Source of the DNA: Rhyacichthys aspro | Lineage: Eukaryota > Chordata > Actinopteri > Gobiiformes > Rhyacichthyidae | DNA length: 64,000 bases | Reading direction: 5' to 3' | Assembly: GCA_036850595.1 (NCBI GenBank) | Contig: CM072151.1 | Coordinates: 17,709,307 to 17,773,306, forward strand | Part shown: in pieces, positions 22,001 through 37,000 of the stretch | How the letters are laid out: the number at the start of each line of letters is the position of its first letter | Position numbering within the stretch: position 1 is the first letter of the stretch | Program-made: the position numbers and the translations under genes | The notes under the pieces: model-generated | The model's database searches: none | The model's input: the letters and a program-made list of their open reading frames with translations, nothing else | What the model was told of the DNA's origin: nothing

Positions 22001-25000
22001 AGCGTGAGAAAAAAGTTATTGTATTTACTTGTTGATAATTTAGTCTTTTAATTCTCCACTATGAACCAAATTAATCTTATCACAGTCAAGATTTTTGCTA
22101 ATAATAGGTCATGTTAGCATTTCAGAACTTGGCACTCCCTACATTTTGCTACGCATCACCGATTCAAATTATGTTTAAACACCAACTATTGCCGCTGGAA
22201 TAAACTTCACTATTGATGAAGCTTCTGCCTGAAAGTATGTGCCATTTCGTATTTTCTGCTTCGTTCAGGGCAAAACGCTGTCAAATCTAATAAGCCATCC
22301 CCATACATCTCCTGTCATCCTGGGCCACATTCCCCCTTTATGGTCTTATCTGCTTCCTGCTGTGATGAACCGTCCTGTGGCCCTTCACTTGTCATACTGA
22401 TTTACACTTCTGAGCGCGAGTAGTGGAAGGCGTCCTGGAAAAGGATGGAGGAGTGTTTGTGAACAAGCGTCGCTGACCTGGATACAGAGGTTTGAGTGTT
22501 CTGCTTCTTGTCACTGAAGCACCTTCACACCAATAAACCAGAGGATCGCTGTGACTCAGGCTGCCTTAGTGAAGGTTAAACTTTCTTTAAGTTGATTTAG
22601 AGATAGCACTACATCCTCCCTGGCAACATAGTCCCCCCACAGTGTCTATTTCATTTGAGTATTTTATTAGCTTTTTTCAATGGACAGAAGGGTAGTGGCT
22701 AGGGTGGTTGATAGGCACACAAAACCCACGACAACCCTAATGGATTTGGGGGTTGTACCAAGACTCTTGCATTTCCATAACTCGCCTTTAAATCTGTTGT
22801 CTTGTCCTTCCCCAGACGCAGATTCTAGACTTAGATCTGGCCCAAAAAGATATTAGAGCAACAATATCAGTTTCTGCCCCTTTAAATGTAGGAGATAGCA
22901 TTATCAGTGGACAGGTCAGGATGATACGCCGCTCCTCCACCACCGCGGTGCACTGACCCCGGTGCATGCCTTTTGTCCTTCCCTCCTTTCACCCTCCTCC
23001 TCTGAGACACTTCCTCACCATGTGGATTCATCTTTTATTCTTCTCAGTCATTTCTGTGCCTGCCTCCTCCCTCAGGCTCTTCATATACTTTGTTCTCGTC
23101 CTCTGACTGCACGCTTTCTACCAGCTTCTGGGTCTTTCTCTCTCTCGCTCCCACTCATCTCTATCCCAGTTTTTCTTATTTTGGGATCAAGCCAGTCCCG
23201 CTCCCAGCAGCCCCACTGGGGGAGAGAGACCATTCTGCTATAGCTGCAAAATAGTGCTTTGCCATGAAAAAAGGGATGACCTGCTCTCTATTATGTGCTG
23301 CTTAACACATTCAGTGACCACAAATCAGCCCAGCTCTCAAGCTTGGGAATTTATGGGCTTTAATATTTGATACAGATAAATCACAGCATTGTAAATTGTA
23401 CAAATGGGGAGTACCTAATTTAAGTTTATTGAGTTGACCAGGAACTGAGCTTGTGACACAGTACATCATGTGTAATCAAATGTCCCTTGGCCTTGCTACA
23501 AAGAGTAAGAGTGTCCGGTCAGTTTCCAAGTAAACCACTTTGAGATTTACTGATCTCACGACCCATCAGACTTACACGGAAGAACCAGGCCTATTCTCAC
23601 ACAGTGCAACAAATCCTAGTTCATAATTTATCCATAGTAAAGGGTGCACCTCTCTTTGGAGGGAACTTCCACTGATATTTGAGCACTACAACCATGAGGT
23701 GAATGGGGTGGTGGTGTTTCACTGCAAGGCCGGCAACAATAGACATGTAGAAACAGTTGACTTCACCTGTTTACACTCTAACGTACCGTGGAATTTGCAG
23801 TGTCTGTTTACACAATGAATGCTCAAATAAACCATAGTAAACAGTCGTGAACATGTTCATTCTATAGCCTTAAGGAAGTGCAAAAAGTTGTGAAATTTTA
23901 AGCTAACACGTCATTACAAAGCTAGAGAATGAAAGTTATCTTTAAAGTAGTTGGAAAGGGTGACAGAGTGCACAAAAAGAACAAAGGCTCTTCAAACTGG
24001 ATTTAGCGTTTAAATAATCCCCTTTGATGCCACTGTGCAAAATGTACAATAACAATACTAAAGGTCTTTTCTTCTGACAAAGCTCTTCAAAGATATTCCC
24101 TCGGAGGTGCGTCAGAACATTTGATACCATGGTCGAATGAAACCGCTTTTCCTTTTTTAGCTGTGGTTTCCGCTGGAGAAAATATTCCTGGAAGCGGATC
24201 TTGATGACGAGTCGTAGTTGGGAAATTCTAAGGAACTGCGAGGACTGTTGAGTGCTGTTGCATCATGGGATTAATGGAAGGTCATGCTGTTGTGGACATG
24301 TTCACATCACTCTAAACGAAAACAGTCCTCCCTCGAGCTTTTGTTGAAATAGTAGCTGACCACATTGCACAAAGGAAAGTACCTAGAGGTGGTTCTGGGT
24401 GGTTTCTAGGAGGGTCTCAGTGCTGTGCAGCCACATGTGTTGGCTGTAAGCCCAGGGCCCACAGCACTGCGCAAGGTGTCTTTCATTAGATACATGGACT
24501 TTCGCTATGACTTTTCTCTTCCAGACAACCATTGTGTATAAGGTTTCTCTTTTAGTTGTGCTGTGTGTTATGCAACAACTCTCAGACAAGTAAAAGTTCT
24601 TTCGGCTTGACATAACACTTCAATTATTCTAGGTACAAGCTTGACTTTCCGGTATTCTGATTGCAGCAGAAGATAATATACACAGGAAGAATTGAATTAA
24701 GCTCATGTTTGGTCGCAGCAATGATATCCATCAGTCTGTCTATGGGAAACTGTGACTCCTGTATTATAAAGTGATTCTACAGTCTTCACAGCAGCTCACC
24801 ACAGTTATTTACCCGATTTTCTGCCATGACGTCATCAGTTATGAGGCATTAGCTGCTAATTTTGTATGGCGTCCACTGGCAGTCGTTCGAAAAACCCAAC
24901 AGGCCCTGTTTTCATTTGAAATGTTGGCGCTGCTTGTAGCATGGATGGACAAAAGTATGTTGCGTCCTGCTAGTCTTCTCTGATTGGTTGGTTGAGGAAA

Positions 25001-28000
25001 ATAAAGCAGTAATCTTGATGATCAGGTGAAGGCTATTGTTTGTAAAAGTGCAAATGTGGACAGCAATTGTTTTAATAGCAGTTTGCTACAATGACGTATT
25101 AAAATTAAAATTCGTTAGTGGCGTTATGACATACTTGCTTGTACTTGTTTCACTGTCACTATAAATAAAGGCTAAAAAAAATCCACTTTATCCATTAACC
25201 TCAATAGAGTCTAAATTAAATTTTACAAACGACAAGGATCAGAAGCAATTTTATTAGTGAAAAAGCAAAACAGCTAAGTTAAGCTAATAGCACACAGGTA
25301 GAAAAGTAAGAATTCCCTCACAACTATGCTAAAAGGCAAGAGTGTTAGGGTTTACTGCACCTTTCCTGCATTTTGACTGCAAAGTAGTCTAAGATGCACA
25401 GGAATTCAAACCATGCCACAAATGTGCTCACATGTGTCTCTGACTATCACCAAACACGGCACAACCAATAATTTTCCAGCATGTGTTCCCTGTTTGCATG
25501 CGGTCATACATGTATTTAAAGATGTCTCCTGATGATAAAAGCACTCGAGGCCTTGTCAAAACTGCCCTTATTCACATTTTCATATCTAAATCTCATTCAG
25601 ATGAATTTGTAGATGTTTGAAACCACTTGAAATAAGATGTTCACTAAAAGAACAAACAGGAGTGCCAGAAGTATCCATGCAGCCGCTGCTCTGAGGACAA
25701 TGTGGAACAGCACTCTGCGGCCGGACACTGAAATAAACTCCGATGCGGCTTCTGTAAACGCCAGACTGGAAGGAACACACAGCCTCGAGGCCAGCATAGC
25801 AATGGAGTCACTGACATTTATTTTGTTACCACAGCAACTTTAGTGAGCTTAGTAGTGCGCACAGACAAACGTAATACGATCAGTTACAAATCACGACATC
25901 TGTTTGAGTAAATAAATGTAATTTGTCTGTAGTTAGAACAATGAATGTTAGAGGGATGACCAGCTGGAGGAGCGGAACTGCACACTCCCCAGAGTCTTCA
26001 GCAGCCAGTTAACGGGGTACGGCGGAGGTGTGTCAGACGCACACCCACATGACCTGGCTGAATGACTGACAAGGGCCCAGACAGAAAAGCTGTTGTCCGA
26101 ATGAAATGAAAATTAGGCACACTCAAACAGACCAGCAAAAAGGTGAGGGTCTACATTTGCAGACCCGATTATGCTGACTATGTGGATGCCAGCTGGTTGG
26201 CTGATGGGAAGTTGTGAGTGAGGCATTAAGTAGTTTGACACAAGAATCATGGCATATTTGCAGTAATTTGCTACACAAATATGGAATCTCTGTCTGCTTA
26301 ACACAGCACTGAAGGTTGCAAAAAGGTGATCCAAGGTGAACTTTTATGCAGCAGACTGACATTGCAAAGAAAGCAGAGGGTCCATTAGTTAGTTTAACCT
26401 TAAACTATGTTAAAGTGTGTCTCAAAAGTTAAGAGAGAGACAAAAAGAAAGACAAAACTGATCAATAAAACAAAACAAAACAGAAAGTGGCTGTCAAAGT
26501 CCATTACCATGAGATTGAAACATGTTTTTTATTAATCTAATCAGTGTGCCTATGCAAATTGTAAACAATGTTAAAAAGCTGTAGCTATGTCGTAGTCAGT
26601 GTTAGCTACATAAATACCTTATCTAGGAAGCCATTGTTTTTACAATATTAATATTACTATAGATTTTGGCACCTTCCCTGACAAGGTCTTTTCATTACTC
26701 CAAATAAGTAATGAAGTATGAAAAAAAGTAACTGAAAACTTCACTCCACATGGCTAGTCTTTTGGATAATATTAAACTGCATATAAATAATAATTGTAAT
26801 ATGTTGTATGTAGGCATCTTTTTGCTTTTTACTGATCAAAATCTTGCTCCATTCCAAAAAAGAGCTTTATCCTCTCCAGTGATTGACATAGATAGGGGTA
26901 GAATTCATTCATCAAAGTCCAGCAGCTGACACCTTTTAAAGAGGTCAAGTGCAGCACTGCCATGCTGTGAGGATGCCCAGCAGCCAATCAGCAACTCTCA
27001 ATTTGGTCACAAGACCTGTCTGAATGTGTCTGTCAGCAGGAACGCTTCCCATTCACTTAACGTCTGGCCTGTTACCTTGGCAGCGCTTCGTCTAAAGACA
27101 GAAATGTCCCAACTGAGCTCATTTGGCAGGAGCTAGTGGTGGCTATTGATTTGAATTCTTTCACTACATGTGTCCTTAAAGTGTGTTTCTGTCCTGCTCT
27201 AAGTTTTATTGCCCCCTGTGTTTGTTCTTTCTCAAATGAGATGCCACGGTGGCACCAGCTTGTGACAGAAAGGCCTCATTTATCACCCCGATGACATCTA
27301 TTAACTCCCGTCATAAAGGCGCCGAGTTTTGTATTCAGCGGTTAAAGCTTCTAGTTAGTCTTGTCTTGTTGGTCTGAGTAGGGTGGATTTGGAGGTGTTT
27401 TCAGAGGTGCATTGCCGACGGGAGTGCATAAAGGTGGATCAAAGACAGCCTCATTCTGACAGAGCAGAATAACATGAAGTAATGAAAAGCACATGTTTCA
27501 GGAGATTCAGGTTGGAGACGGTGGCTGATGAAGGGAAAGATATTGTGTGAAAGTAGCTGCGCTGTTATTGTAGACTTCAAAATATAATAAATACTCAACT
27601 ACATACCGTGCCGGATTATGATGTGTTATCAAAAGCATAAACAGTTGCTTTGCTTTGCTTATGTGTGAGGAGGGGCTTGTAAAGTGCAAGGTTTTCTCAT
27701 TTTATTAAAGCACATGGCATCAAGTTGACCCTGGAAGTGAATGTGGGAACCTGTGAGACCATCTGTGACTCTGCAGATGGCCCTGCGCTTGTTAAAGTGG
27801 GCCATGTTAGGACCCTGCCGTCAACCCGGGCCGGGACAATGGAGATTACCAGTGTCTGATCTCTTGGTTTAACGCAGTCTGAGGATGGCAGGACACAGGG
27901 AGGGGCATGCTTTCCTCATCTTTGAGTCAACCACACCACTGTTGTTTTATCCGTATCAAGGAATTAGAAAACAGAGTTTGTCACCAAGAATACTGTTATA

Positions 28001-31000
28001 TAAAGAGGTTAGTCATAGTTTTGTTTTGTAGAAGTCCTTTTTGAGCTTTCATAACCACTTGTAGACCTTTAAAAAAACATGCAATAACTTCCAATGGCTG
28101 GAAAGGGAGCCATAAACAGTATAAAATAATTGACCATGGGATCAGATTGAAAGAAAGAATCCCATGCAGAATAGGGTTGGCTCCAAGAAGGTCCCCAAAA
28201 TATGAGTCAGTCAATATGTCAATATGAGTCATTTTTTTATTTTATTTAACATTTATTTAACCAGGAAAGTCCCATTGAGATTAAAAACCTCTTTTTCATT
28301 TTATTTTATTTGTGGTGCTTCTGTAAGACGTTTTTGAACAGGCCAGTAAACTGTCTCATAAAATCGTGTTAAGCCTGCTACTAGCTTGCAGGCTAGTTAG
28401 CAAGTAGTAGAGTGTTGTGGAAAGTGGACCTTTTATATATGATTGATTATACTGAGGGGAAACTACTGTCAAAACTGTACAAGACCCACAACGATATTTT
28501 CCTCTGATGCTTTTTGAAGGTTATTAGTACTTTACTGGTTAGCAATTTGTGCATTATCTGAACTTTGACACTCCTTCAAATTTAATAATAAAAAGATATT
28601 AGCATTTGGAGCAAAGTGGTACAGGAGATATACAAGGTTTTGCTAGGTCTGACCTTATAGAAAAAAATGGTAAGACTAAAGGCATTGGAAAAGTATTATT
28701 ATAAAGTATAATAGTGATAAAAGCATGTGGGAAACAATGGAAGCCTAGTACTTTTATTACCATTACATACAATTAGTAATGACTCATTAAATTAGTTTCA
28801 TCCCTAGTAAAAACTTGTGGCTCCATAAAGTGTTGTCTTTTGTCATGCCAGTAAACATTACAGTTTACTGGTCCATTGATTTCTGTTGTTTATAAATCAT
28901 CCCAAAAAATCTTCACTTTTATATAACTTTCAACAAATTTCCCATCTCCACATGTCGCTGTTCTCACACACATGTTCCCACTCCCTATTTGGTTTTCCTT
29001 GTTGCTTGATTGTTGTTGATGTTGGTTTCCAGCCAAGGAACGATCTGTTTGTCCAACCTAGAGTTGCACAGAGACATAGTAACTTGGCTGATAGTGGAGA
29101 CAGAAAGTGTCACAGTACTGCTGGGGAAGGAAGTACTTACATTTTCTTTAATCTCAACTAATGTGTGGGAATTAACCGCCTTTTTATGGAAATCTTCTAC
29201 AGTCACACCCAGAAATAAAACTACTTGGAGTAGAGTGGAAGTGAAATGAATAACTTGAGTAGATATATGCATAGGGTTTATATTGAGACCTCACCTTCTG
29301 TTCTTAGTCCCCAGGAGGTGTACAAGTTAAAGGAGCAGCGATCCTGATCTTATTAAGGAAATAAGTGAGAGTTTAAAGTCCTGGGATGAATCAGACTCTC
29401 TTGGCTGTCTTACTCCATGCCTGTTCTCTTCATCAGCAGTAAGAAGACGAAATGAAAAGGCCGCCTGATGGATCTCTCCATTAACGCCATCACAAAGCAC
29501 AGATACTGTCTCTGTGTGTTTTGGCTTGACGTTGAGTATTGAGTTATTGCACAACAATGGCTTGACGGGTTTCTTTTCCCAGCGCTTTTGTGTTCATGAC
29601 CCCTGCCTTGGGAAACCTGAGCTGTTGGGAATGATCCAAAGCCGAGGTATCTCACAATGATTTAACCTCTTCTTAAGCGTGAAACACCTTGAGAATTTAT
29701 GATGGCACTTATGGGAGTCTAACATTCTTGAGAAATGTCTTGGGGGTACTTTTTAAAAATGGAATGACATTGGATCTTTTATAATTAAAAACCTGTGATA
29801 CATCTATGTCATATTTAATAATGCACTGGCTTGTATTAGCGACTCCTTGAACAATGATAGTGGAATAGCAGCCAAGGTTCAACGGTAAAATATGGTGACA
29901 TAACTCGTTAAAGATGTTATGCAGAAGTCGGAATGCTTGAAGCTTTTAATGCTTTTAAATCATATCATATTGCGTCACTAAGTTCTGAAACTTGGACAAT
30001 AAAAGACTACTGTTGACATAATTCAAAGCCATTAACGTTTCACAGTGGAGCCTTTTGTCCGTCACTCATCCTGTCATGTCTCTTCAAGCCATATCGACAC
30101 GGCTATTATGCTATTGACTTGGGGCATCTCTTCTTAGCAGACAACAATGCTTTCCTAATAGCAATACCCAAGGAACGGGCCTTTCCAGTGATGTCAGCAG
30201 AGTCGGTCATGCCATAAGTAAGAACTATGTGGAGATGGTTCTTTGAAAGGCACTGGGCAGCTGGTTCCTCGCTCTCCATCTGTGACATGTATATGTTCAA
30301 CGCTTGCCTTTGTTGCTCCGTGGCGATGGCACTGACCCAGGGTCGGGGGGTGTGAATCCCACTGTGGCCACCCATTGTGAGCATACACATAATAACGGTA
30401 CTTGCTGCAACGTAATATGGACCAGGTGTCATCCAGAGACTGCCAGAAGTACTCAAGAGGAAATGACTGTTGAGGTGCAAGTTGAAAGATAAGTGGCATC
30501 AACAAAGGCATCTGTCTGTATGTTTTGAGTGTGGCTAAAGGGAGTGTCAGACGCTCTGTCTGTGTTTTCATACTGGCTACTTCAACCCTGTCATTCTCTT
30601 GCACAAGAGCGTCTTGGTTATTTTCCTGGAGACTTTTCAGTAATCAAGCGGCGGCTATTGCATCAACACCTGCTTTTCAGGGTTGATTGTTCAGTATGGC
30701 CTTCTGCTGCGGAATATTTCTTACGTTTCCAGAATATGGTGATGATTTCATTCCACCTTTTTTCCACAAAGGCAGACAGAGATATGATAGAGAGAAGGTT
30801 GCAGAAAACAGGCTTGTTCTGTTTTATGTAATTTACCTTTCTTGTATGCATGGAGCAGCTGTACATGTCTTGCATTTGTAATCCTAAGCCAAAAGACAAA
30901 AGCACCATGAAAAACAGAAATTCTACTCACTCACTACTCACTACTCTATCCATTCGTTTCCTATTCTGTAACTTGAAACCTATGCAAGTCTGTAATTTAT

Positions 31001-34000
31001 CATGTTTGTGTCAATTACTTATATGGATTTGCCATGTAAGGTTAGGTTTCGATTTCTTTAAGGGCTTGGCAATATGAGCTCAAATCAATAATGAGTTGCA
31101 CTGGTCTACAGAACAAATGTCTGGCATGTACATGGTACATTAAACAACCACAGTACATCTTCATTCCAGCAAAATCACTGTATAAAAGCTCACATTAAAG
31201 TGCTAGTCTTATTGTTGTGTGTCTAAACAGGACAGCCATACAAACATTGAATAATCCAGTTCTTATGGATCAATTTCATTGATAAAAGGGAAAAAATCTG
31301 CATCGTTTGTTCTCCAAGGTGCCACATTTCTTCTTTGTGTGCCACTTTTACATCCCTGTGAAAGTGTCAGTCAGTCGGAGGTGTCGGGAGGTGTCCGAGT
31401 TTGGTATGGCTGTTACCACGGCAGCAGTGTTGTTCGGTGAGACACTTGGGTTATGAGCTTTTTCCAGGGTCACACACAGGACTGGAGTTTTATTTGGTCC
31501 AGATTTATAGGAGATGAATAGTTGGAGAGAATAGAAATACACCTAGAAGATCAAATAAAGTCTGGTCTGTTTGGCATCTGGAACATGATTCATCAGTCAG
31601 AGTCAGAGTGAAGTTTTATCCTTTTGTTGTGATAGTTTTGCCGACACATGTTGATGGCTGCGAAGGAAACAAAACCAAGGCAGTTCCTAATTAATGTTTT
31701 CAGCAGATATAATTTGTGAGTGGTGACAATGCGGACGGTTGTTGTAATCATGTTGCTTGTGTTGACAGGGCGAGGATGTCTGTGGGAGGAACCGAAAGCT
31801 CCGCAGCTGACACAAAGAACCTTTTCAGCAGACCTTCAGATGAGACAGAAATTTATGATAAGGTGTCAAAAAACGAGGTCAGCTGCTGGAATTTTGTGTG
31901 GAAGTCAGGGAAACGTGAGGATGTCAGAGGAGTGTGAATTCTATGCTGAGTTGAGAGGAGCTTCTGGGCAACAAACTGAATGAGTCCGTTCAATTATAAA
32001 TATGCATATTTTCCTGATCCCACGGATTATGATGTTTATTTAATCTGTCTTTCATGATGCTTTGGGGTTCATCCAAATTAGTAGCTTGAGGGGCGTTTGT
32101 GCTTGGGTTGGTGCCCACTCATCAGAGCATTCTTATTAATCCCAATCTCACTTGTTTTTACTTACAGTTGTAGGTGGCTCCACTGCTTGTACTAACTGTA
32201 AAAAAGATAAGATAGAAAATTTCAGTCATTGTGTTCATCGTTGGGCTTTGGTTCTCATGCTCTTAGCATTGTTGAGGTTTATGGACCGATTCCACCAGTG
32301 GCTACCCGTGGAGCAGAAAAATCTATTTCGCTATAGATCACAAATAGGACACTTATAAGTAAAAAAAAAATGGTTGGATATTGTACTATTTATTGACTTA
32401 ACTCAAAATCTTCAAAACATTTGAGGCAAATGCACCAATGACCAACTTCTATTGAAACTCAGCAGCAGCCATGACAGACCAGCTCTTATAATACATGCGC
32501 GAAATTAAATTAAAGCTGGAATTTATGTTACCGAACAGCCTATCAAACACACTGACATATGTTCCCATGTACAATAACTTCACCTGACTAATTCACTACA
32601 AAATCATATCAATTGAACAAGTAATCATCAGACAGACCTCCAGAGAAAAGTGGATAAAAAGAGTCTTCATGCGACACAAATAATTAAAGGCATAGTCCTT
32701 AAAGCTAGCACTGCTAACTAAATCCATTGTCATAACATACATCGTCAGTGGTTGTTCCACATGGCCTGTGTTGGTCATGGTTTTCAACGTAGAGGAGACG
32801 CAGAGGAGAAAACACGACGCAGTCCTGAGATTCCCAAAGCCCTCGGGGTGAAGCAAGACAGATGTGACCCCTGTCCCATCTGCACTTTTGCTTCCCACAA
32901 GGTCACTGCAGGCATGAGGGAGGAAACCGGGAGTGTGAATGTGTTGTTTGGTCCATGTTTCTTGTCAGATATCACACCCCAGATCTACCGCTGTTCCACT
33001 ACAAGTGAGTGACAAGCCTGAAAAGTCTTCAGTGAGACCTCATTTCCCTCCGTAAACAAACTGCTGAGGGTCTCAAGAGGGACACGTCTAGACCACAATT
33101 ACTCATTGTTAGGAAATGCATGTGAAATCCATGTGCAAACATATACACACATATCAGATGAGGGCCTTGTGTCAGGAGTTACGCAAGGTAGGGAGAGGTT
33201 TACTAAACAACTAAATAATGACTATTTTCTGCAGCTCATCAGATTGAGAAGTTATGAAGTGTTGTTGAAATGTTTTGGTTAAGGTCAGCATAACCAAAAC
33301 TGTCTTAATTGGGAGGCAAGTTTAAAATTCCTGTGTAATCCAATGGAGAATTAGCAAGTGAAATAAACATGTTATCTGTCTGGCCTCAAGAGCTAAGTTC
33401 TTATGACAACTGCACAGGGAATGAATTTTTGAATAATTCATCAGCTTATCCTCTATTTAACATTAGCGTTGTGCATTTGTCATCCTCGTGCCACTATTAA
33501 ATCTGCTTAAGCTACAATGATGTTACTCCAATTTGGACCAAGTTGACATCCTCAATCCTGAAAAAAGTAAACTGAAATGGCAAAATCTCAATGGCTGTTA
33601 ATCTATTTTGATAATTAACCAATGAATCAGTTATCAGCATTATCAGTGATTGAATCTTTGAGTTTTTCATATATACAATAATACTTCCGTTTGTAATACA
33701 TCACCAATAGTCTGGCGCCAAATATTTATATTTTTATTACAACATAAGACATACTTAATGAGCTTCCTTGTTGTATTGATTTACCAGAGTCACTCCTTCC
33801 TGGAAAGGTGACAAACAGAGACAGCGTATGTGCTGGCAGTTTGTAGTTTGTGAGTTAAAGAGTCTCCATGCCTCTTTATTTTAGCTGTCACATTGTGTGA
33901 ACCTTACCACTGTGCAAAAAATACACCCCATGTGTGGGTGCTTCAGGACTAAACATCAACTATTTATCTCGCCAGGCAGCAACATCTGCCCACGGTCAGT

Positions 34001-37000
34001 GTCTATCACTACACACAGCGAGTATGCACCTGACCTCTCACGGATCTGTCCAATCTGGGACACGGGCCGTCCCTAATCTCGTATGTGAAAGGGGAAGCCC
34101 AGAGGTGACACACTTACGCCCCTGTGAAGTCCGCTGTCACTGCTGGTGACCCTTATTGGGGGCAGAGACAAAGCATGTGGAAAAGCCCTCTTTCTTTCAT
34201 TAATATTCAGCATCAATCACAGACCCCTCCCGTACACCCGCCTGCTGACATCTGTTGTGTTGCGCCGCTGACCTAAGCTGCCATTTAATCACGTGTGTTT
34301 TTATTCAAATATCTGCCGAGTCAGACACAAGCCTGGTTTACACGTTGACTTCTGCTGCCAAGTACAGTATTTATGGCTCATTTAAATGTGATTTTAAAAG
34401 CACCATCCATTATGAGAGCACTTCACATCAAAATGACTCCAGTTGTTTAAGTGCTTCCAAAAGAGGAGACAGATCTGACATTAAAAAGAGATTATTTCCC
34501 AAGTGCGCACTACTCACACGACTCTTAACAAACTGGATGGTGTCAGATAGTTAGCGCTAAGCAGGCTGCACTTTCACCACTTTTGGTATTACTTGAAAGC
34601 TAACAATCCTCTTGCTGATGATTAGGAGTCTGCAGAGAAGCCCACAGTCTCGGTTGGATTTCCAGCGGGACCTGCCAGGGCGGGATAAGCTCTGGGCTCG
34701 CAGTGATGTCACTCTGCCCCGGCTACAGACTTGATGTGATTACCATCCTCGAAATCACTGTCAGGCTGTGGAGACCAAATTACCATGCTTGTTCTCTTGG
34801 CTTCTCTCTCCTCCTCTCTCCCATGAACAGGCCTCGTTCAGTCGTTTCGGTGCACCCAGGTTCACCGTGCTGTCATATCATGCCCAGTGGAGCCAAACTA
34901 ATCACAGTCACATCTCCGGATCATTCCCACACTCTCAAGTCACTCATTTCCTAAAACGTGGGATTGTCTTTCCTTTATAGCCAGAAAAGTGGAAAAAGGA
35001 TATTGTACCTCATTTCGAAAGTCTCATTTACTTTTGTTGTCCCTCTTCCCCTTCTTCCTGCCCCTCGACCCGACTGTTATGAGCCACTGTGGAACCTGTG
35101 CCAATTAAATCTCTTATCTCATTGTGCCTCTTCTTCGAGGGGAGCCTGGCTTCACAAAAGGGAACCACAGGAACTAGACTGGTGGCTTGTGTACAAGATT
35201 TGGGAGCCTCTAAAAGCATTATTGGCTTTGCTCTTCCTCGCATTCCTGCAGTGCTCCTCAACAGAGTCCTGGCCACACAAGAAGGCAGAGCAGTGAGGAG
35301 GCAGTGGAGGAGTTATCAAATATTTACTGTTTGCCCACTTATTCTGGTGTTTGCATGTTGGCGGGCTGTAAGGATCCCAGACATAAGGAAGTGGAGTGAA
35401 GAATGATGGCAGTATAGTCGTAGAGTAATAAAGTATATGATAAATGGTATCATCCATCACGCAGAATTTTTGTTGCCAAAAATTGTTAATGGAGTCATGA
35501 GTTGCCATATTTGGAATAAGGTTGGCGTTCAGAAATCATTCAACTTGTAAAGCTATTTCTTGCTAGCTGGAAATGCTAGAAAAGCAAACAGTAGCTAGCC
35601 TTCCACAGAAGTTCAAAAGTGGAACTCTAACCACAGCTAACACTAACTGAGCTAAACAAGTTAAAGCAGCTTTTTTTGAAGTGTAATCCTTAGAAATACT
35701 TTCAATGTAACATCTTTGAAGCTAGCGGCTATGCTAACATCAGAACGCAGGCTGTCAATCACATGTCATTGAGTTACTTTTTGGAGTGTTGGGACTTTTC
35801 TGAACCCTATTACTTAATTACTGTTACTTGCAAAAATGTTGGAGAAAAAAATGTTGGTGTTTTAAAATACTTACTACTAATGTTAGCAGAAGAAGTAACT
35901 AGCAGTAGTAGTAGCAGCCTAAATCCTATATTACTGTTACTTAAGTAATTTGTTGAATACTTTCACTTCTACTTGAGTAATATTATTTTTTTTACTACTC
36001 TACCCACCTTTGTTTTAATTGGTTTCAATGGGAGCCAGGCTTCATGGAGCAGACCCTCACTTCTGCATAGGACTCAAAGCTTACTGAGTCTGCTTTAATG
36101 ATATGGTTTGAGCAAGCTGAATTTACATGCGAGTACATGTGTGTAAGTGATTAGCAAAGTGCAGAGATATTGTTGGAGATGAAGCCAACTACAGAAACTA
36201 TCCAGCGTGTCCTCTCACAGATAAAAACTCATTTAGCGAGAGGGAGGGTTGGTGGTCACGCATTACTGAGTGGCGGCTGCTGAGTCTGGGGTCTTTCACA
36301 TGTGGAGAAAGGACATTTTTTTGGACCCAAACTCCTCCCCTGCAGCCACACACGCTGTCACTCTGCCCATACACAAGCCTCTCCCACTGCTTCATGTGAA
36401 AGAAGCCTAATCCTGGGGTTTTGTAGAAGTATTCTTAAATCACCCTTTACCCCAGACTCTGGAGCGACACACTGGATCTGCCACATCTTTCAGCCAAACC
36501 GCACATACAGTCTGAATGGAAAATTAAAGTCAGTTAGGCTCATATGGCCAACAAAGAAAAATCTCACAACAAATGATTGTGGATATAATTGCTTATTATT
36601 AAGCAAGAGTGAATCAGACCTGTTCTAAGTTGCCCATTCCATCCAAACTTCTGTTTATTCACTTTGCTTTGATGCTCATGTCAGCTTTCAAGTGCCTTGA
36701 TGCTACATTTATGAAACTAGCAAGCAATAATAAACAAACCATTCATAACCTGTACCTGGCGCAACACACAATCATAGTTCACCAATGTTTTGACATAATT
36801 TCATTCATTCATCAGATGGCAATATTCAGGAGATAAAACATTCCTAAAGCATTAATCCAGCATCCCTACAGCAATCTGAAGTAATATTCACTCCTTCGTT
36901 TGCATGACAGGAAAGACATCAATGGAAAGATGTTCTGGACCCTCTTGTTTGGGTCAGGAGTGCTGCTGTTCCTCGCTACTCCATCTAGTGGTAGGAGGTC

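Noticed and set aside
35028..35406. Several overlapping frames on both strands around 35.0-35.4 kb
   Set aside because: Low stop density in three frames at once is typical of composition, not of a gene; no motif or splice structure supports any frame.
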